Origin: Marmoricola sp.
GTDB lineage: Bacteria > Actinomycetota > Actinomycetes > Propionibacteriales > Nocardioidaceae
DNA: 33,501 bases
Assembly (NCBI GenBank): GCA_025964795.1
Contig: JAOPYC010000094.1
Location: 1-33,501 of the forward strand
Direction of reading: 5' to 3'
Shown: one piece after another, positions 24,261-31,753 of the stretch
How positions within the stretch are numbered: the stretch's first letter is position 1
Layout: each line of letters starts with the position of its first letter
Made by a program: the position numbers and the translations under genes
Notes under the pieces: model-generated
Seen by the model: the letters and a program-made list of their open reading frames with translations, nothing else
The model's database searches: none
What the model was told of the DNA's origin: nothing

Positions 24261-24333
24261 TTCGACATGCGAATGTGTCTGTCGTGACTGAAGTGCGACT
24301 CTCGCGTCCCCTCAGCGACATTCGCATGTCGAA
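24261..24333. repeat. Long inverted-repeat element across the nadB start
   Basis: Exact 16-bp arms TTCGACATGCGAATGT (24261-24276) and ACATTCGCATGTCGAA (24318-24333), separated by 41 nt. Inside is a smaller GTCG...CGAC hairpin (24281-24284 and 24296-24299). The right arm contains the ATG that I take as the nadB start. It could be a terminator or attenuator between panD and nadB, or a small palindromic repeat. Compare the element at 27710-27780. Confidence 0.75.
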
Positions 24334-25993
24334 CGGCCCCACCCTCCCCGCGCGCCTGACCTCGGGGGAGCCCGGGTGGACCACGGAGGCCGACGTGGTC
24401 GTCGTCGGCTCCGGGATCGCCGGGCTGACCGCGGCGCTGCGGCTGCGCCACCAGGTCGAGAAGGTCCTCGTCGTCACCAAGGACGTGCTCTCCTCCGGGT
24501 CGACCCAGTGGGCGCAGGGCGGGATCGCCGCCGCGCTCGGCCCCGGCGACACCCCTGAGCAGCACGAGCGGGACACCCTGGTGGCCGGCGCGGGGGCCTG
24601 CGACGCCGAGGCGGTGCGGATCCTGGTCACCGAGGGGCCGGACGCCGTCCGCGAGCTGATCGCCACCGGCGCCAACTTCGACCACTCCCCGGAAGGTGTC
24701 CTCTCGCTGACCCGCGAGGGCGGCCACCACCGTGACCGGATCGCCCACGCCGGCGGGGACGCGACCGGTGCGGAGATCCAGCGCGCCCTGGTGGCGGCCA
24801 TCGACGCCGCGCCCGACATCGAGGTGATCGAGCACGCCCTGGCGGTCGACCTGCTGCTCGCCGAGGACGGCGGCGTCGCCGGGATCACCCTGCACGTCAT
24901 GGGCGAGGGCCAGCGTGACGGCGTGGGCGCGGTCCGCTGCCGGGCCGTCGTACTTGCCTCCGGCGGGCTCGGCCAGGTCTTCTCGCAGACCACGAACCCG
25001 GCCGTCTCATCCGGCGACGGCATGGCGCTCGCGCTGCGAGCCGGGGCGGTGCTGCGCGACCTGGAGTTCGTGCAGTTCCACCCGACTGTGATGTACCTCG
25101 GTCCCGACTCGATGGGCCAGCAGCCGCTGATCAGCGAGGCCGTGCGCGGCGAGGGGGCCTTCCTCGTCGACTTCGAGGGCAACCGGTTCATGCAGGGACA
25201 GCACGAGCTCGCCGACCTGGCGCCGCGCGACGTGGTCGCGAAGGCGATCACCCGCCGGATGCACGAGACCGGGCACGCGCACATGTGGCTCGACGCCAGG
25301 CAACTCGGCCTGGAGTTCTGGGAGAAGCGGTTCCCGACGATCCTGGTCACCTGTCGCGCACACGGTGTCGACCCGGTGACCGAGCTGATCCCGGTCGCGC
25401 CCGCCTGCCACTACGCGTCGGGCGGCGTGGCCACCGACCTGTGGGGCCGCTCCGGCGTCCCGGGGCTCTACGCGACCGGTGAGGTGGCCTGCTCCGGCGT
25501 GCACGGCGCCAACCGCCTCGCCTCCAACTCCCTGCTCGAGGGACTGGTGTTCTCCCGCCGGATCGCCCAGGTGCTGCCCACCGAGCTCAGGGCGTACGCC
25601 GAGCCGGCACCCGACGACCGCGAGACCGGGGTGGTCGCCGCCGAGGTCCGGCCCGACCTGCAGGCCGTGATGACGGAGCAGGCCGGCGTGCTCCGCTCCG
25701 CCGACGGCCTCACCACCGCCCTGCACGAGCTGTCCGCCCTGGCCGAGAAGGGCGGCGAGATCGGCACGGCGTCGTGGGAGGCCACCAACCTGCTGACGAT
25801 CAGCACCGCCCTCGCCGAGGCCGCCCGGCTGCGCGAGGAGACCCGCGGGTCGCACTGGCGCGAGGACTTCCCGGACCGCGACGACGCCCACTGGGCCGGC
25901 CACGTCGACTCCCGACTGACCGCCACCGGGCTGGAGCAGGACTTCCGCCGGGCGCCTGCGACCGACGGGCCGACAGCCGGGGGAGCCGCATGA
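24326..25993 (+). CDS. nadB: L-aspartate oxidase
   Basis: A 555-residue flavoprotein from the ATG at 24326 that oxidises L-aspartate to iminoaspartate, the first step of de novo NAD synthesis. FAD motif VVVVGSGIAGLTAALRLR, SSGSTQWAQGGIAAALG, LASGGLGQVFSQTTNP, LEFVQFHPTVMYLG, ACHYASGGVATDLWGR, GLYATGEVACSGVHGANR and LASNSLLEGLVFS are all family hallmarks. A GTG at 24275 is in frame, but it lies in the palindrome and would add about 17 unlikely residues; neither start has a ribosome binding site. nadB overlaps nadC by ATGA. NadA, which uses the unstable product, is not in the window. Confidence 0.96.
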   Translation: MSNGPTLPARLTSGEPGWTTEADVVVVGSGIAGLTAALRLRHQVEKVLVVTKDVLSSGSTQWAQGGIAAALGPGDTPEQHERDTLVAGAGACDAEAVRILVTEGPDAVRELIATGANFDHSPEGVLSLTREGGHHRDRIAHAGGDATGAEIQRALVAAIDAAPDIEVIEHALAVDLLLAEDGGVAGITLHVMGEGQRDGVGAVRCRAVVLASGGLGQVFSQTTNPAVSSGDGMALALRAGAVLRDLEFVQFHPTVMYLGPDSMGQQPLISEAVRGEGAFLVDFEGNRFMQGQHELADLAPRDVVAKAITRRMHETGHAHMWLDARQLGLEFWEKRFPTILVTCRAHGVDPVTELIPVAPACHYASGGVATDLWGRSGVPGLYATGEVACSGVHGANRLASNSLLEGLVFSRRIAQVLPTELRAYAEPAPDDRETGVVAAEVRPDLQAVMTEQAGVLRSADGLTTALHELSALAEKGGEIGTASWEATNLLTISTALAEAARLREETRGSHWREDFPDRDDAHWAGHVDSRLTATGLEQDFRRAPATDGPTAGGAA

Positions 25994-26901
25994 TCGCGCG
26001 CACCCCGTTCGAGCGCCTGCCCGCACCCCTGGTCGAGGAGCTCGAGGCCGCCGGGCTGGACGCCCGGGCGGTCTACGCCGCGGTCGTGAGCGCCGTCGCG
26101 GAGGACCTCCCCGGAGGAGCGGACGACGTCACCAGCGCGGCGACCATCCCGGCCGACGCGCAGGGGGTCGCCGACTTCGGGGCCCGGGAGGGCGGGGTCG
26201 TGGCCGGCCTCGGGGTCGCGGCGCTCGTCTTCGCCCACGTCCTCGGCGACGAGGCCAGGATCACCGACCGGTTGCCGGACGGCACCCGCGTAGCCCCCGG
26301 CGACGTGGTGATGCGCGTGGCCGGCCCGACCCGGGGGCTGCTGACCGCCGAGCGCACCGCCCTCAACTTCGCCTCGCACCTGTCCGGCGTCGCGACCGCC
26401 ACCTCGCGCTGGGTGGCCGCGCTGGAGGGCACCACGGCCCGAGTGCTGGACACCCGCAAGACGCTGCCGAACTTCCGGATGCTGGAGAAGTACGCCGTCC
26501 GCTGCGGCGGCGGCGTCAACCACCGGTTCAGCCTCGTCGACATGGCGATGGTCAAGGACAACCACGTGGTCGCGGCCGGCGGTGTGGTCCCGGCGTACGA
26601 CGCCGTCCGCGCCGCGTACCCCGACGTCCCCGTGGAGGTGGAGGTCACCGACCTCGACCAGCTGCGTGAGCTGCTCGACGCGGGTTGCGTGCGGATCCTG
26701 CTCGACAACATGACCGACGCCCAGATGACCGACGCAGTCGCGATCACGCGCGCGCACCCCACTCCGGCCACGCTCGAGGCCTCCGGCGGGCTCACCCTCG
26801 ACCGGGCGCGCGACGTGGCGCGGACCGGCGTCGACTTCATCTCCGTCGGCGCGCTCACCCACTCGGTGATCGTCTTCGACCTCGGGATGGACCTGACGTG
26901 A
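25990..26901 (+). CDS. nadC: Quinolinate phosphoribosyltransferase (carboxylating)
   Basis: A 303-residue enzyme converting quinolinate and PRPP to nicotinate mononucleotide. Seen: TAERTALNFASHLSGVATAT, VLDTRKTLPNFRMLEKYAV, CGGGVNHRFSL, MVKDNHVVAAGG, VEVEVTDLDQL and the late LEASGGLTLDRARDVA with VDFISVGALTHS, which line the active-site barrel. ATG at 25990 in an ATGA overlap with nadB. Length normal. Confidence 0.97.
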   Translation: MIARTPFERLPAPLVEELEAAGLDARAVYAAVVSAVAEDLPGGADDVTSAATIPADAQGVADFGAREGGVVAGLGVAALVFAHVLGDEARITDRLPDGTRVAPGDVVMRVAGPTRGLLTAERTALNFASHLSGVATATSRWVAALEGTTARVLDTRKTLPNFRMLEKYAVRCGGGVNHRFSLVDMAMVKDNHVVAAGGVVPAYDAVRAAYPDVPVEVEVTDLDQLRELLDAGCVRILLDNMTDAQMTDAVAITRAHPTPATLEASGGLTLDRARDVARTGVDFISVGALTHSVIVFDLGMDLT

Positions 26902-26920
26902 CGCCGGACAAGGGCCGCTC

Positions 26921-27697
26921 ATGACGCTCCTGTGCGCCGACATCGGCAACTCGCACACCGTCATCGGGCTGCTGGACGACGGCGAGGTGCTCGACCACTG
27001 GCGGGTGGCCACCGACGAGCGTCGTACCGCCGACGAGTGGGCCGTCCTGCTCAAGGGACTGCTGCGCGAGAGCGCCGTCGCCGACGACGTCACCGGCATC
27101 GCCGTGTGCTCGACGGTGCCGGCCGTGCTGCACGAGTGGCGGGACATGCTGGTGGGCCACTACGGGACGGTGCCCTACGTCGTGGTCGAGCCCGGCGTGC
27201 GCACCGGGGTGCCCGTGCTGATGGACAACCCGCGCGAGGTCGGGGCCGACCGGGTGGTGAACGCGCTCGCCGCGGCCAGCCTCTACGACGGTCCGGCGAT
27301 CGTGGTCGACTTCGGCACCGCCACCACCTTCGACGTGGTCAGTCCGCGCGGCGAGTACGTCGGCGGCGCCATCTCCCCGGGCATCGACATCTCCCTCGAG
27401 GCCCTGGGCCGACGCGGCGCCCAGCTGCGCAAGGTCGAGCTGCTCCGTCCGCGCACGGTGATCGCCAAGAACACCGTCGAGGCGCTCCAGTCCGGCATGG
27501 TCTTCGGCTTCGCCAGCCAGGTCGACGGGATCGTCAGCCGGATGATCGAGGAACTCGACGTCCCCACGGAGTCCGTCCACGTGATCGCCACCGGCGGCCT
27601 GGCCCACATCGTGGTCGAGGAGTGCCGGTCGTTCACCGCCCGGGAGCCCTGGCTCACCCTGCTCGGCCTCGAGCTGGTCTTCGCCCGGAACTCCTGA
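26921..27697 (+). CDS. coaX: Type III pantothenate kinase
   Basis: A 258-residue kinase of the ASKHA fold that phosphorylates pantothenate, the first step of CoA synthesis. Motifs: CADIGNSHTVIGLLDDG (phosphate loop with the DxGN), the conserved PREVGADRVVNALAA (GADR), VVDFGTATTFDVV, and GGAISPGIDISLEAL, with VIATGGLA near the end. 19 nt after nadC in the same operon, so pantothenate synthesis and use are encoded together. Type III kinases need a monovalent cation and are not inhibited by CoA. Confidence 0.97.
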   Translation: MTLLCADIGNSHTVIGLLDDGEVLDHWRVATDERRTADEWAVLLKGLLRESAVADDVTGIAVCSTVPAVLHEWRDMLVGHYGTVPYVVVEPGVRTGVPVLMDNPREVGADRVVNALAAASLYDGPAIVVDFGTATTFDVVSPRGEYVGGAISPGIDISLEALGRRGAQLRKVELLRPRTVIAKNTVEALQSGMVFGFASQVDGIVSRMIEELDVPTESVHVIATGGLAHIVVEECRSFTAREPWLTLLGLELVFARNS

Positions 27698-27709
27698 CGG
27701 CCCCGGAAA

Positions 27710-27780
27710 TCCGGGTAGTCCGAGACATCTGAGTCGCTTATCGGGCCGGATTCCGACGCAAACGTCTCGGACTATCGGGA
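27710..27780. repeat. Long inverted-repeat element between coaX and the convergent dehydrogenase
   Basis: Arms at 27710-27726 and 27764-27780 pair at 15 of 17 positions; the inner 11 bp TAGTCCGAGAC / GTCTCGGACTA are exact. The 37-nt loop holds an inner GTCG...CGAC hairpin (27733-27736 and 27754-27757). Placed between converging genes, it can end transcription from both sides. Its design matches the element at 24261-24333: long arms, then TCTG..TCG, then CGAC. Confidence 0.7.
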
Positions 27781-27791
27781 CTGACGCCGCC

Positions 27792-28949
27792 TCAGACGGT
27801 CGCGGAGCTCGCCGGGTCGACCAGGATCTTCGCGTGCCGCTCCGGGTCGCCCAGCGCCTCGAAGGCGCCGGCGACTCCGTCCAGGCCCACGGTCGCGGTG
27901 ATCAGCGGGGTCGGGTCGACGGTGCCGTCGGCGATCAGCCGCAGCGTCTCGTGGAACTCGTGGGGCTGGTAGGCGAAGACGAATCGCAGCTCGATCTCCT
28001 TGTTGATCGCCATCGCTGGCTGGATCGTGTCCGGCTCCATGCACACGCCGACCACCACGACCCGCGTCGCGAGCGGCGCCTGGTTGATCACCTGGTCGAT
28101 GATCCCAGGCACGCCGACGCACTCGAAGACCACCGGGCCGCTCGGCGTCGCCCCCGCCGCCTCGGCGGCCCGCAGCACCCGGGCCCAGGGGAGCAGGGGC
28201 ACGCGGCGCAGCTTGCCCATCGTGTCGAGCGCGAGGTCGAAGAGGTCGTTGGCGTCGGTGATGTAGCGGCTGTCCTCGAACCCGGTCCACGGCGACTCCG
28301 CGCCGGGGTCGATCACCACGTCGGCACCGCACCGCTCGGCGAGCGCCCGACGCCCCGCCGAGAAGTCGCTGGCCACCACGTGCCGGACCCCGCGGGCCTT
28401 GAGCATCAGGATCACGGCGAGACCGATCGGCCCGCACCCGATGACCACGGCGGTCTCCTTCTTGCGGACCCCGCTGCGGCGTACGGCGTGCCAGGCCACC
28501 GCCATCGGCTCGGTGAGCGCGGCCGTCTCCGGGCTCAGCCCGTTGGGCACGTCCATGGTGAGGGACTCCTGGACCAGCACCCGCTCGGCGTAGGCCCCGG
28601 GGGCCTTGGCCGAGAGCCCGGTCATCTGCACCTGGTCGCCCATCCGGATCATCGGCAGCGACACGACCGGCGTCCCGACCGTCCACGGCTTCCGCGTGGA
28701 CGGGCCGTAGTCCAGCACCCGGCCGCTGAACTCGTGGCCCATCACCACGGACTCGTGCGGGCGCATCACGTCGTGGTAGCCGATGCCCGAGGCCAGGTCG
28801 GCGAGCTGGTCCGCGTGCTTGCGGGCGTGCAGGTCCGACCCGCAGATCCCGCCGCGGACCACCTCCAGGAGCACCTGCCCGGGTCCGGGGACCGGGTCGG
28901 CGACCTCCTCCACCTCGAGCTTCGTCTCACGACAGACCACTGCCCTCAT
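27792..28949 (-). CDS. Zinc-type alcohol dehydrogenase / MDR-family oxidoreductase
   Basis: A 385-residue medium-chain dehydrogenase. Catalytic zinc ligands: Cys in GGICGSDLHARKH (about residue 38), MGHEFSGRVLDYG (His-Glu, about 70), with the Glu of LTEPMAVAWHAV later. NAD(P) loop VVIGCGPIGLAVILMLKARG. The four-Cys structural zinc lobe normally near residues 95-115 is absent: that region has no Cys. The ATG at 28949 has GGAGGAG upstream; the longer open frame to 29918 is the shadow of lysS. Probable sorbitol/threonine-dehydrogenase-like role; substrate unknown. Divergent from lysS, convergent with coaX. Confidence 0.9.
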   Translation of the reverse strand: MRAVVCRETKLEVEEVADPVPGPGQVLLEVVRGGICGSDLHARKHADQLADLASGIGYHDVMRPHESVVMGHEFSGRVLDYGPSTRKPWTVGTPVVSLPMIRMGDQVQMTGLSAKAPGAYAERVLVQESLTMDVPNGLSPETAALTEPMAVAWHAVRRSGVRKKETAVVIGCGPIGLAVILMLKARGVRHVVASDFSAGRRALAERCGADVVIDPGAESPWTGFEDSRYITDANDLFDLALDTMGKLRRVPLLPWARVLRAAEAAGATPSGPVVFECVGVPGIIDQVINQAPLATRVVVVGVCMEPDTIQPAMAINKEIELRFVFAYQPHEFHETLRLIADGTVDPTPLITATVGLDGVAGAFEALGDPERHAKILVDPASSATV

Positions 28950-29001
28950 GCGCTCTCCTCCGGTCGGGCTAGGCAGCCTGCCAGACCGACACGTGCGCCG
29001 T

Positions 29002-29036
29002 GCTCTCGGTGCGCCGTGGTCATGTCGCTCTCGGTG
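29002..29036. repeat. Direct repeat in the dehydrogenase-lysS gap
   Basis: GCTCTCGGTG occurs twice, at 29002-29011 and 29027-29036, 25 bp apart, in the 159-nt divergent promoter region. Could be a pair of half-sites on one face (2.4 turns), or chance. Confidence 0.35.
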
Positions 29037-29096
29037 GTGCCTGACACCCGGAGCCGCGTCACTTCCACCGGTTTTCGCGGCCTGCGCACCCGGCTC

Positions 29097-29102
29097 TAAC
29101 CT
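29097..29102 (+). promoter_or_regulatory. -10 box for leaderless lysS
   Basis: TAACCT followed by 6 nt and the GTG at 29109; no Shine-Dalgarno sequence. Confidence 0.55.
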
Positions 29103-29108
29103 TGGCGC

Positions 29109-30614
29109 GTGACCGACACCCCTCCCAGCCCCCCTGCCGACGACGCGCCCGAGCAGATGCAGGTACGCCGCGACAAGCGGCAGCGGCTGCTCGACCGGGG
29201 GGTCCAGCCCTACCCGACGACGGTCGAGCGGACGCACACGATCCGCCAGCTCAGGGAGACCTACGACGGGCAGGACCTGGAGCCCGACACCCGGACGGGC
29301 GGGCGGGTCGCGATCACCGGTCGGGTCATCTTCCAGCGCAACACCGGGAAGCTGTGCTTCGCCCGGCTCCGGGAGGGCGACGGGTCGGAGATACAGGTGA
29401 TGCTCAGCCTCGCGGACGTGGGCGAGGAGTCGCTGGCCGACTTCAAGGCGCTGGTCGACATCGGTGACCTGCTGGCCGTCCGCGGTGAGGTGATCACCAG
29501 CCGCCGCGGCGAGCTGTCCGTCTCGGTGACCGAGTGGGAGCTGGCCGCCAAGACCCTGCGGCCGCTGCCGAACGAGCACCGGCCGCTCTCCGACGAGGCT
29601 CGCATCCGGCTCCGCTACGTCGACATGATGATCCGGCCCGAGGCGCGCGAGATGGTGCGCACCAAGGCGGCCGTGCTGCGCAGCCTGCGCAGCACCCTCG
29701 ACGAGCGCGGCTACACCGAGGTCGAGACGCCGATCCTCCAGCTGACCAACGGCGGCGCGGCCGCCCGCCCCTTCCGCACCCACCTGAACGCCCTCGACCA
29801 GCCGATGCTCCTGCGGATCGCGCTCGAGCTCGACCTGAAGCGGGCGATGATCGGCGGGGTCGAGAAGGTCTACGAAATCGGCCGCACCTTCCGCAACGAG
29901 GGTCTCGACTCCACGCACGCGGCCGAGTTCTCCATGCTCGAGGCCTACGAGGCCTACGGCGACCAGTTCTCCATGATGGAGCTGACCAAGGCGCTCGTGC
30001 TGAACGCGGCGCGGGCGGTCGGGCGCACCGTCGTAGCCGGGCGCGACGGGTCGCAGATCGACCTCGAGGGGGAATGGCGACAGGCCTCGATCCTCGACCT
30101 GGTCTCCGAGGCGGTAGGTGAACAGGTAACAGTTGAAACGTCAGCAAAAACGCTGCGCGCCTATTCCGACACCCACCACGTGGAACTGCAGCCGAAATGG
30201 GGGAAGGCGGAAATAGTTGTCGAACTCTACGAGCAGCTCGTCGAGCACCAGCTGATCAATCCGACATTCGTGATGGATTATCCCTCCGAGGTGAAGCCGC
30301 TGGCCAAGGCGCACCGCAGCAAGCCCGGCCTCAACGAGGCGTGGGACCTGATCATCAACGGGGTGGAGCTCGCTCCGGCGTACTCCGAGCTCAACGACCC
30401 CGTCGTGCAGCGGGAACGCCTGCAGGCGCAGTCCCTCCTAGCCGCACAGGGAGATCCGGAGGCGATGGAGCTCGACGAGGTGTTCCTCAAGGCGATGGAG
30501 TACGGCATGCCGCCCGCCGGGGGACTCGGCCTGGGCGTGGACCGGCTGATCATGCTGCTCACTGGCGCCGGCATTCGCGAAACCATTCTTTTTCCCCTGC
30601 TACGACCCGAGTGA
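29109..30614 (+). CDS. lysS: Lysyl-tRNA synthetase, class II
   Basis: A 501-residue enzyme. N-terminal OB-fold anticodon domain (about 30-160), then the class II catalytic domain: motif 1 around RGYTEVETPILQ, motif 2 KVYEIGRTFRNEGLDSTHAAEF, motif 3 GGLGLGVDRLIMLL near the end. The DSTHAAEF and VELAPAYSELNDP segments match the M. tuberculosis LysS1 type (DSTHSPEF), and its position before lsr2-clpC is the same as Rv3598c. GTG start 6 nt after TAACCT. Odd: at 30121-30240 only 65 of 120 bases are G or C by hand count, with codons such as GTA, ACA, TCA and AAA that are rare around it, and the last 50 nt are also AT-richer. This suggests recombination or a patch under different selection. Confidence 0.96.
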   Translation: MTDTPPSPPADDAPEQMQVRRDKRQRLLDRGVQPYPTTVERTHTIRQLRETYDGQDLEPDTRTGGRVAITGRVIFQRNTGKLCFARLREGDGSEIQVMLSLADVGEESLADFKALVDIGDLLAVRGEVITSRRGELSVSVTEWELAAKTLRPLPNEHRPLSDEARIRLRYVDMMIRPEAREMVRTKAAVLRSLRSTLDERGYTEVETPILQLTNGGAAARPFRTHLNALDQPMLLRIALELDLKRAMIGGVEKVYEIGRTFRNEGLDSTHAAEFSMLEAYEAYGDQFSMMELTKALVLNAARAVGRTVVAGRDGSQIDLEGEWRQASILDLVSEAVGEQVTVETSAKTLRAYSDTHHVELQPKWGKAEIVVELYEQLVEHQLINPTFVMDYPSEVKPLAKAHRSKPGLNEAWDLIINGVELAPAYSELNDPVVQRERLQAQSLLAAQGDPEAMELDEVFLKAMEYGMPPAGGLGLGVDRLIMLLTGAGIRETILFPLLRPE

Positions 30615-30620
30615 GTCGCT

Positions 30621-30648
30621 TTGTTCTCACATAGTGGTCTGTTAGTGT
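30621..30648 (+). promoter_or_regulatory. Sigma-A-like promoter of lsr2
   Basis: TTGTTC (30621-30626), 16-nt spacer, TAGTGT (30643-30648), just after the lysS stop. Predicted start about 30655, giving a leader of about 43 nt. Confidence 0.55.
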
Positions 30649-30697
30649 CGCCAGCGGTAAATGGCTCCGACCACATTTGGCAAGGATGGCTCAACAC

Positions 30698-31024
30698 ATG
30701 TCTCAAAAGGTTCACATCGTGCTCGTCGACGACATCGACCAGAGCGATGCCGAGGAAACGGTGACATTCGGTCTCGACGGCAAGGAATACGCCATCGACC
30801 TGAATCCCAAGAACGCCCGCTCGCTGCGGGACGCGCTCGCCCCCTACGTGGCCCACGGTCGCCCGGTGAGCGGGCGAGGCGCCCGACGCAGCACGGCCAA
30901 GGCCGCTGCCGGCGGCGCCGCCCCGTCCGAGATCCGCAGCTGGGCGCGCGACAACGGCTTCGACGTCCCCGAGCGTGGCCGGGTGGCCGCCGAGGTCCGC
31001 GAGGCCTACGCCGCCGCTCACTGA
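30698..31024 (+). CDS. lsr2: Lsr2 nucleoid-associated protein
   Basis: A 108-residue xenogeneic silencer that bridges AT-rich DNA. N-terminal dimerisation domain: MSQKVHIVLVDDIDQSDAEE, VTFGLDGKEYAIDLNPKNA, LRDALAPYV; a flexible Arg/Ala linker; C-terminal DNA-binding domain IRSWARDNGFDVPERGRVAA with the RGR motif that enters the minor groove. I start at ATG 30698, which aligns with known Lsr2 N-termini and has AAGGA 11 nt upstream; ATG 30686 would add four residues. Has its own promoter after lysS and a strong hairpin behind it. Confidence 0.96.
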   Translation: MSQKVHIVLVDDIDQSDAEETVTFGLDGKEYAIDLNPKNARSLRDALAPYVAHGRPVSGRGARRSTAKAAAGGAAPSEIRSWARDNGFDVPERGRVAAEVREAYAAAH

Positions 31025-31038
31025 GCACCGCATCGCGG

Positions 31039-31082
31039 GACCACCCCCGGGTGGGCGACCAGTCGCCCACCCGGGGGTGGTC
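31039..31082 (+). terminator. Very strong hairpin after lsr2
   Basis: A perfect 21-bp inverted repeat (left arm 31039-31059, right arm 31062-31082) with only CA between; in practice a 20-bp stem with the loop CCAG. It starts 15 nt after the lsr2 stop and has no T-tract. Confidence 0.8.
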
Positions 31083-31104
31083 GTGCGTCCGGCCCCTGTC
31101 TCTC

Positions 31105-31110
31105 TAGGCT
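31105..31110 (+). promoter_or_regulatory. -10 box for leaderless flavin reductase gene
   Basis: TAGGCT followed by GCCCAG and the ATG at 31117; no Shine-Dalgarno sequence. Confidence 0.55.
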
Positions 31111-31116
31111 GCCCAG

Positions 31117-31731
31117 ATGCCTGACTCCGCTCCCCGCACCGTCTTCGACCCCACCGATGCCGACGTCAACGCCTACCAGCTGCTGACCGCGCTGGTCGTG
31201 CCCCGCCCGATCGCCTGGGTCTCGACCCTCGACGCCCAGGGTCGCGGCAACCTGGCCCCGCACTCCTTCTTCACGGTGGCGAGCGGAAAGCCGCCGGTCG
31301 TGCTGTTCAGCTCGCTCGGTCGCAAGGACACGGTGCGCAACATCGAGGAGACCGGCGAGTTCGTCGTCAACTTCACCTCGGAGGAGCTGCTCGACCAGGT
31401 CAACGACACCAGCGCCCCGTTCGAGCACGGCGACGACGAGGCCAGCCTGCTCGGGATCACCACGGAGCCGTCGCAGACCGTGGCGCCGCCCCGGGTGGCC
31501 GAGTCCCCGGCCTCGATCGAGTGTCGGCTCGAGCGGATCGTCGAGGTGGGCCACGCCTTCGTCGTGTTCGGCCTGGTCACCGCGATCACCGTGCGCGACG
31601 ACGTCCTCGTCGACGGGCACCCCGAGATGGCACACCTCGGCCCGGTCTCGCGCCTGGGTCGTGACGAGTGGGGTCGCCCGCCCGAGGTGTTCCGCCTGGC
31701 GCGGCCGCAGTCGACCGACGACGTGCTCTGA
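31117..31731 (+). CDS. Flavin-reductase-like FMN-binding protein
   Basis: A 204-residue protein of the Flavin_Reduct split-barrel family. VVPRPIAWVSTLDAQGRGNL, APHSFFTVASGKPPVVLFSS, RKDTVRNIEETGEFVVNF and the closing LGPVSRLGRDEWGR are typical; the PRPIAWVST and SFF segments bind FMN. Members reduce flavin for a partner oxygenase or act as FMN-dependent oxidoreductases. No partner is visible nearby; the next gene, 22 nt on, is a DUF2071 protein with its own leaderless start. Confidence 0.9.
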   Translation: MPDSAPRTVFDPTDADVNAYQLLTALVVPRPIAWVSTLDAQGRGNLAPHSFFTVASGKPPVVLFSSLGRKDTVRNIEETGEFVVNFTSEELLDQVNDTSAPFEHGDDEASLLGITTEPSQTVAPPRVAESPASIECRLERIVEVGHAFVVFGLVTAITVRDDVLVDGHPEMAHLGPVSRLGRDEWGRPPEVFRLARPQSTDDVL

Positions 31732-31742
31732 GGACGCCTGCC

Positions 31743-31748
31743 TAGAGT
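31743..31748 (+). promoter_or_regulatory. -10 box for leaderless DUF2071 gene
   Basis: TAGAGT followed by 5 nt and the GTG at 31754; no Shine-Dalgarno sequence. Confidence 0.5.
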
Positions 31749-31753
31749 GGCTC

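Noticed and set aside
24076-25350. Minus-strand open frame of 424 codons
   Set aside because: Antisense to panD and nadB, Ser/Arg/Pro-rich, no family.
25468-27147. Minus-strand open frame of 559 codons
   Set aside because: Antisense to nadB, nadC and coaX; no recognisable motif or start signal.
28950-29918. Upstream extension of the dehydrogenase frame into lysS
   Set aside because: The MDR family starts at the ATG 28949 behind GGAGGAG; the extension is antisense to lysS.
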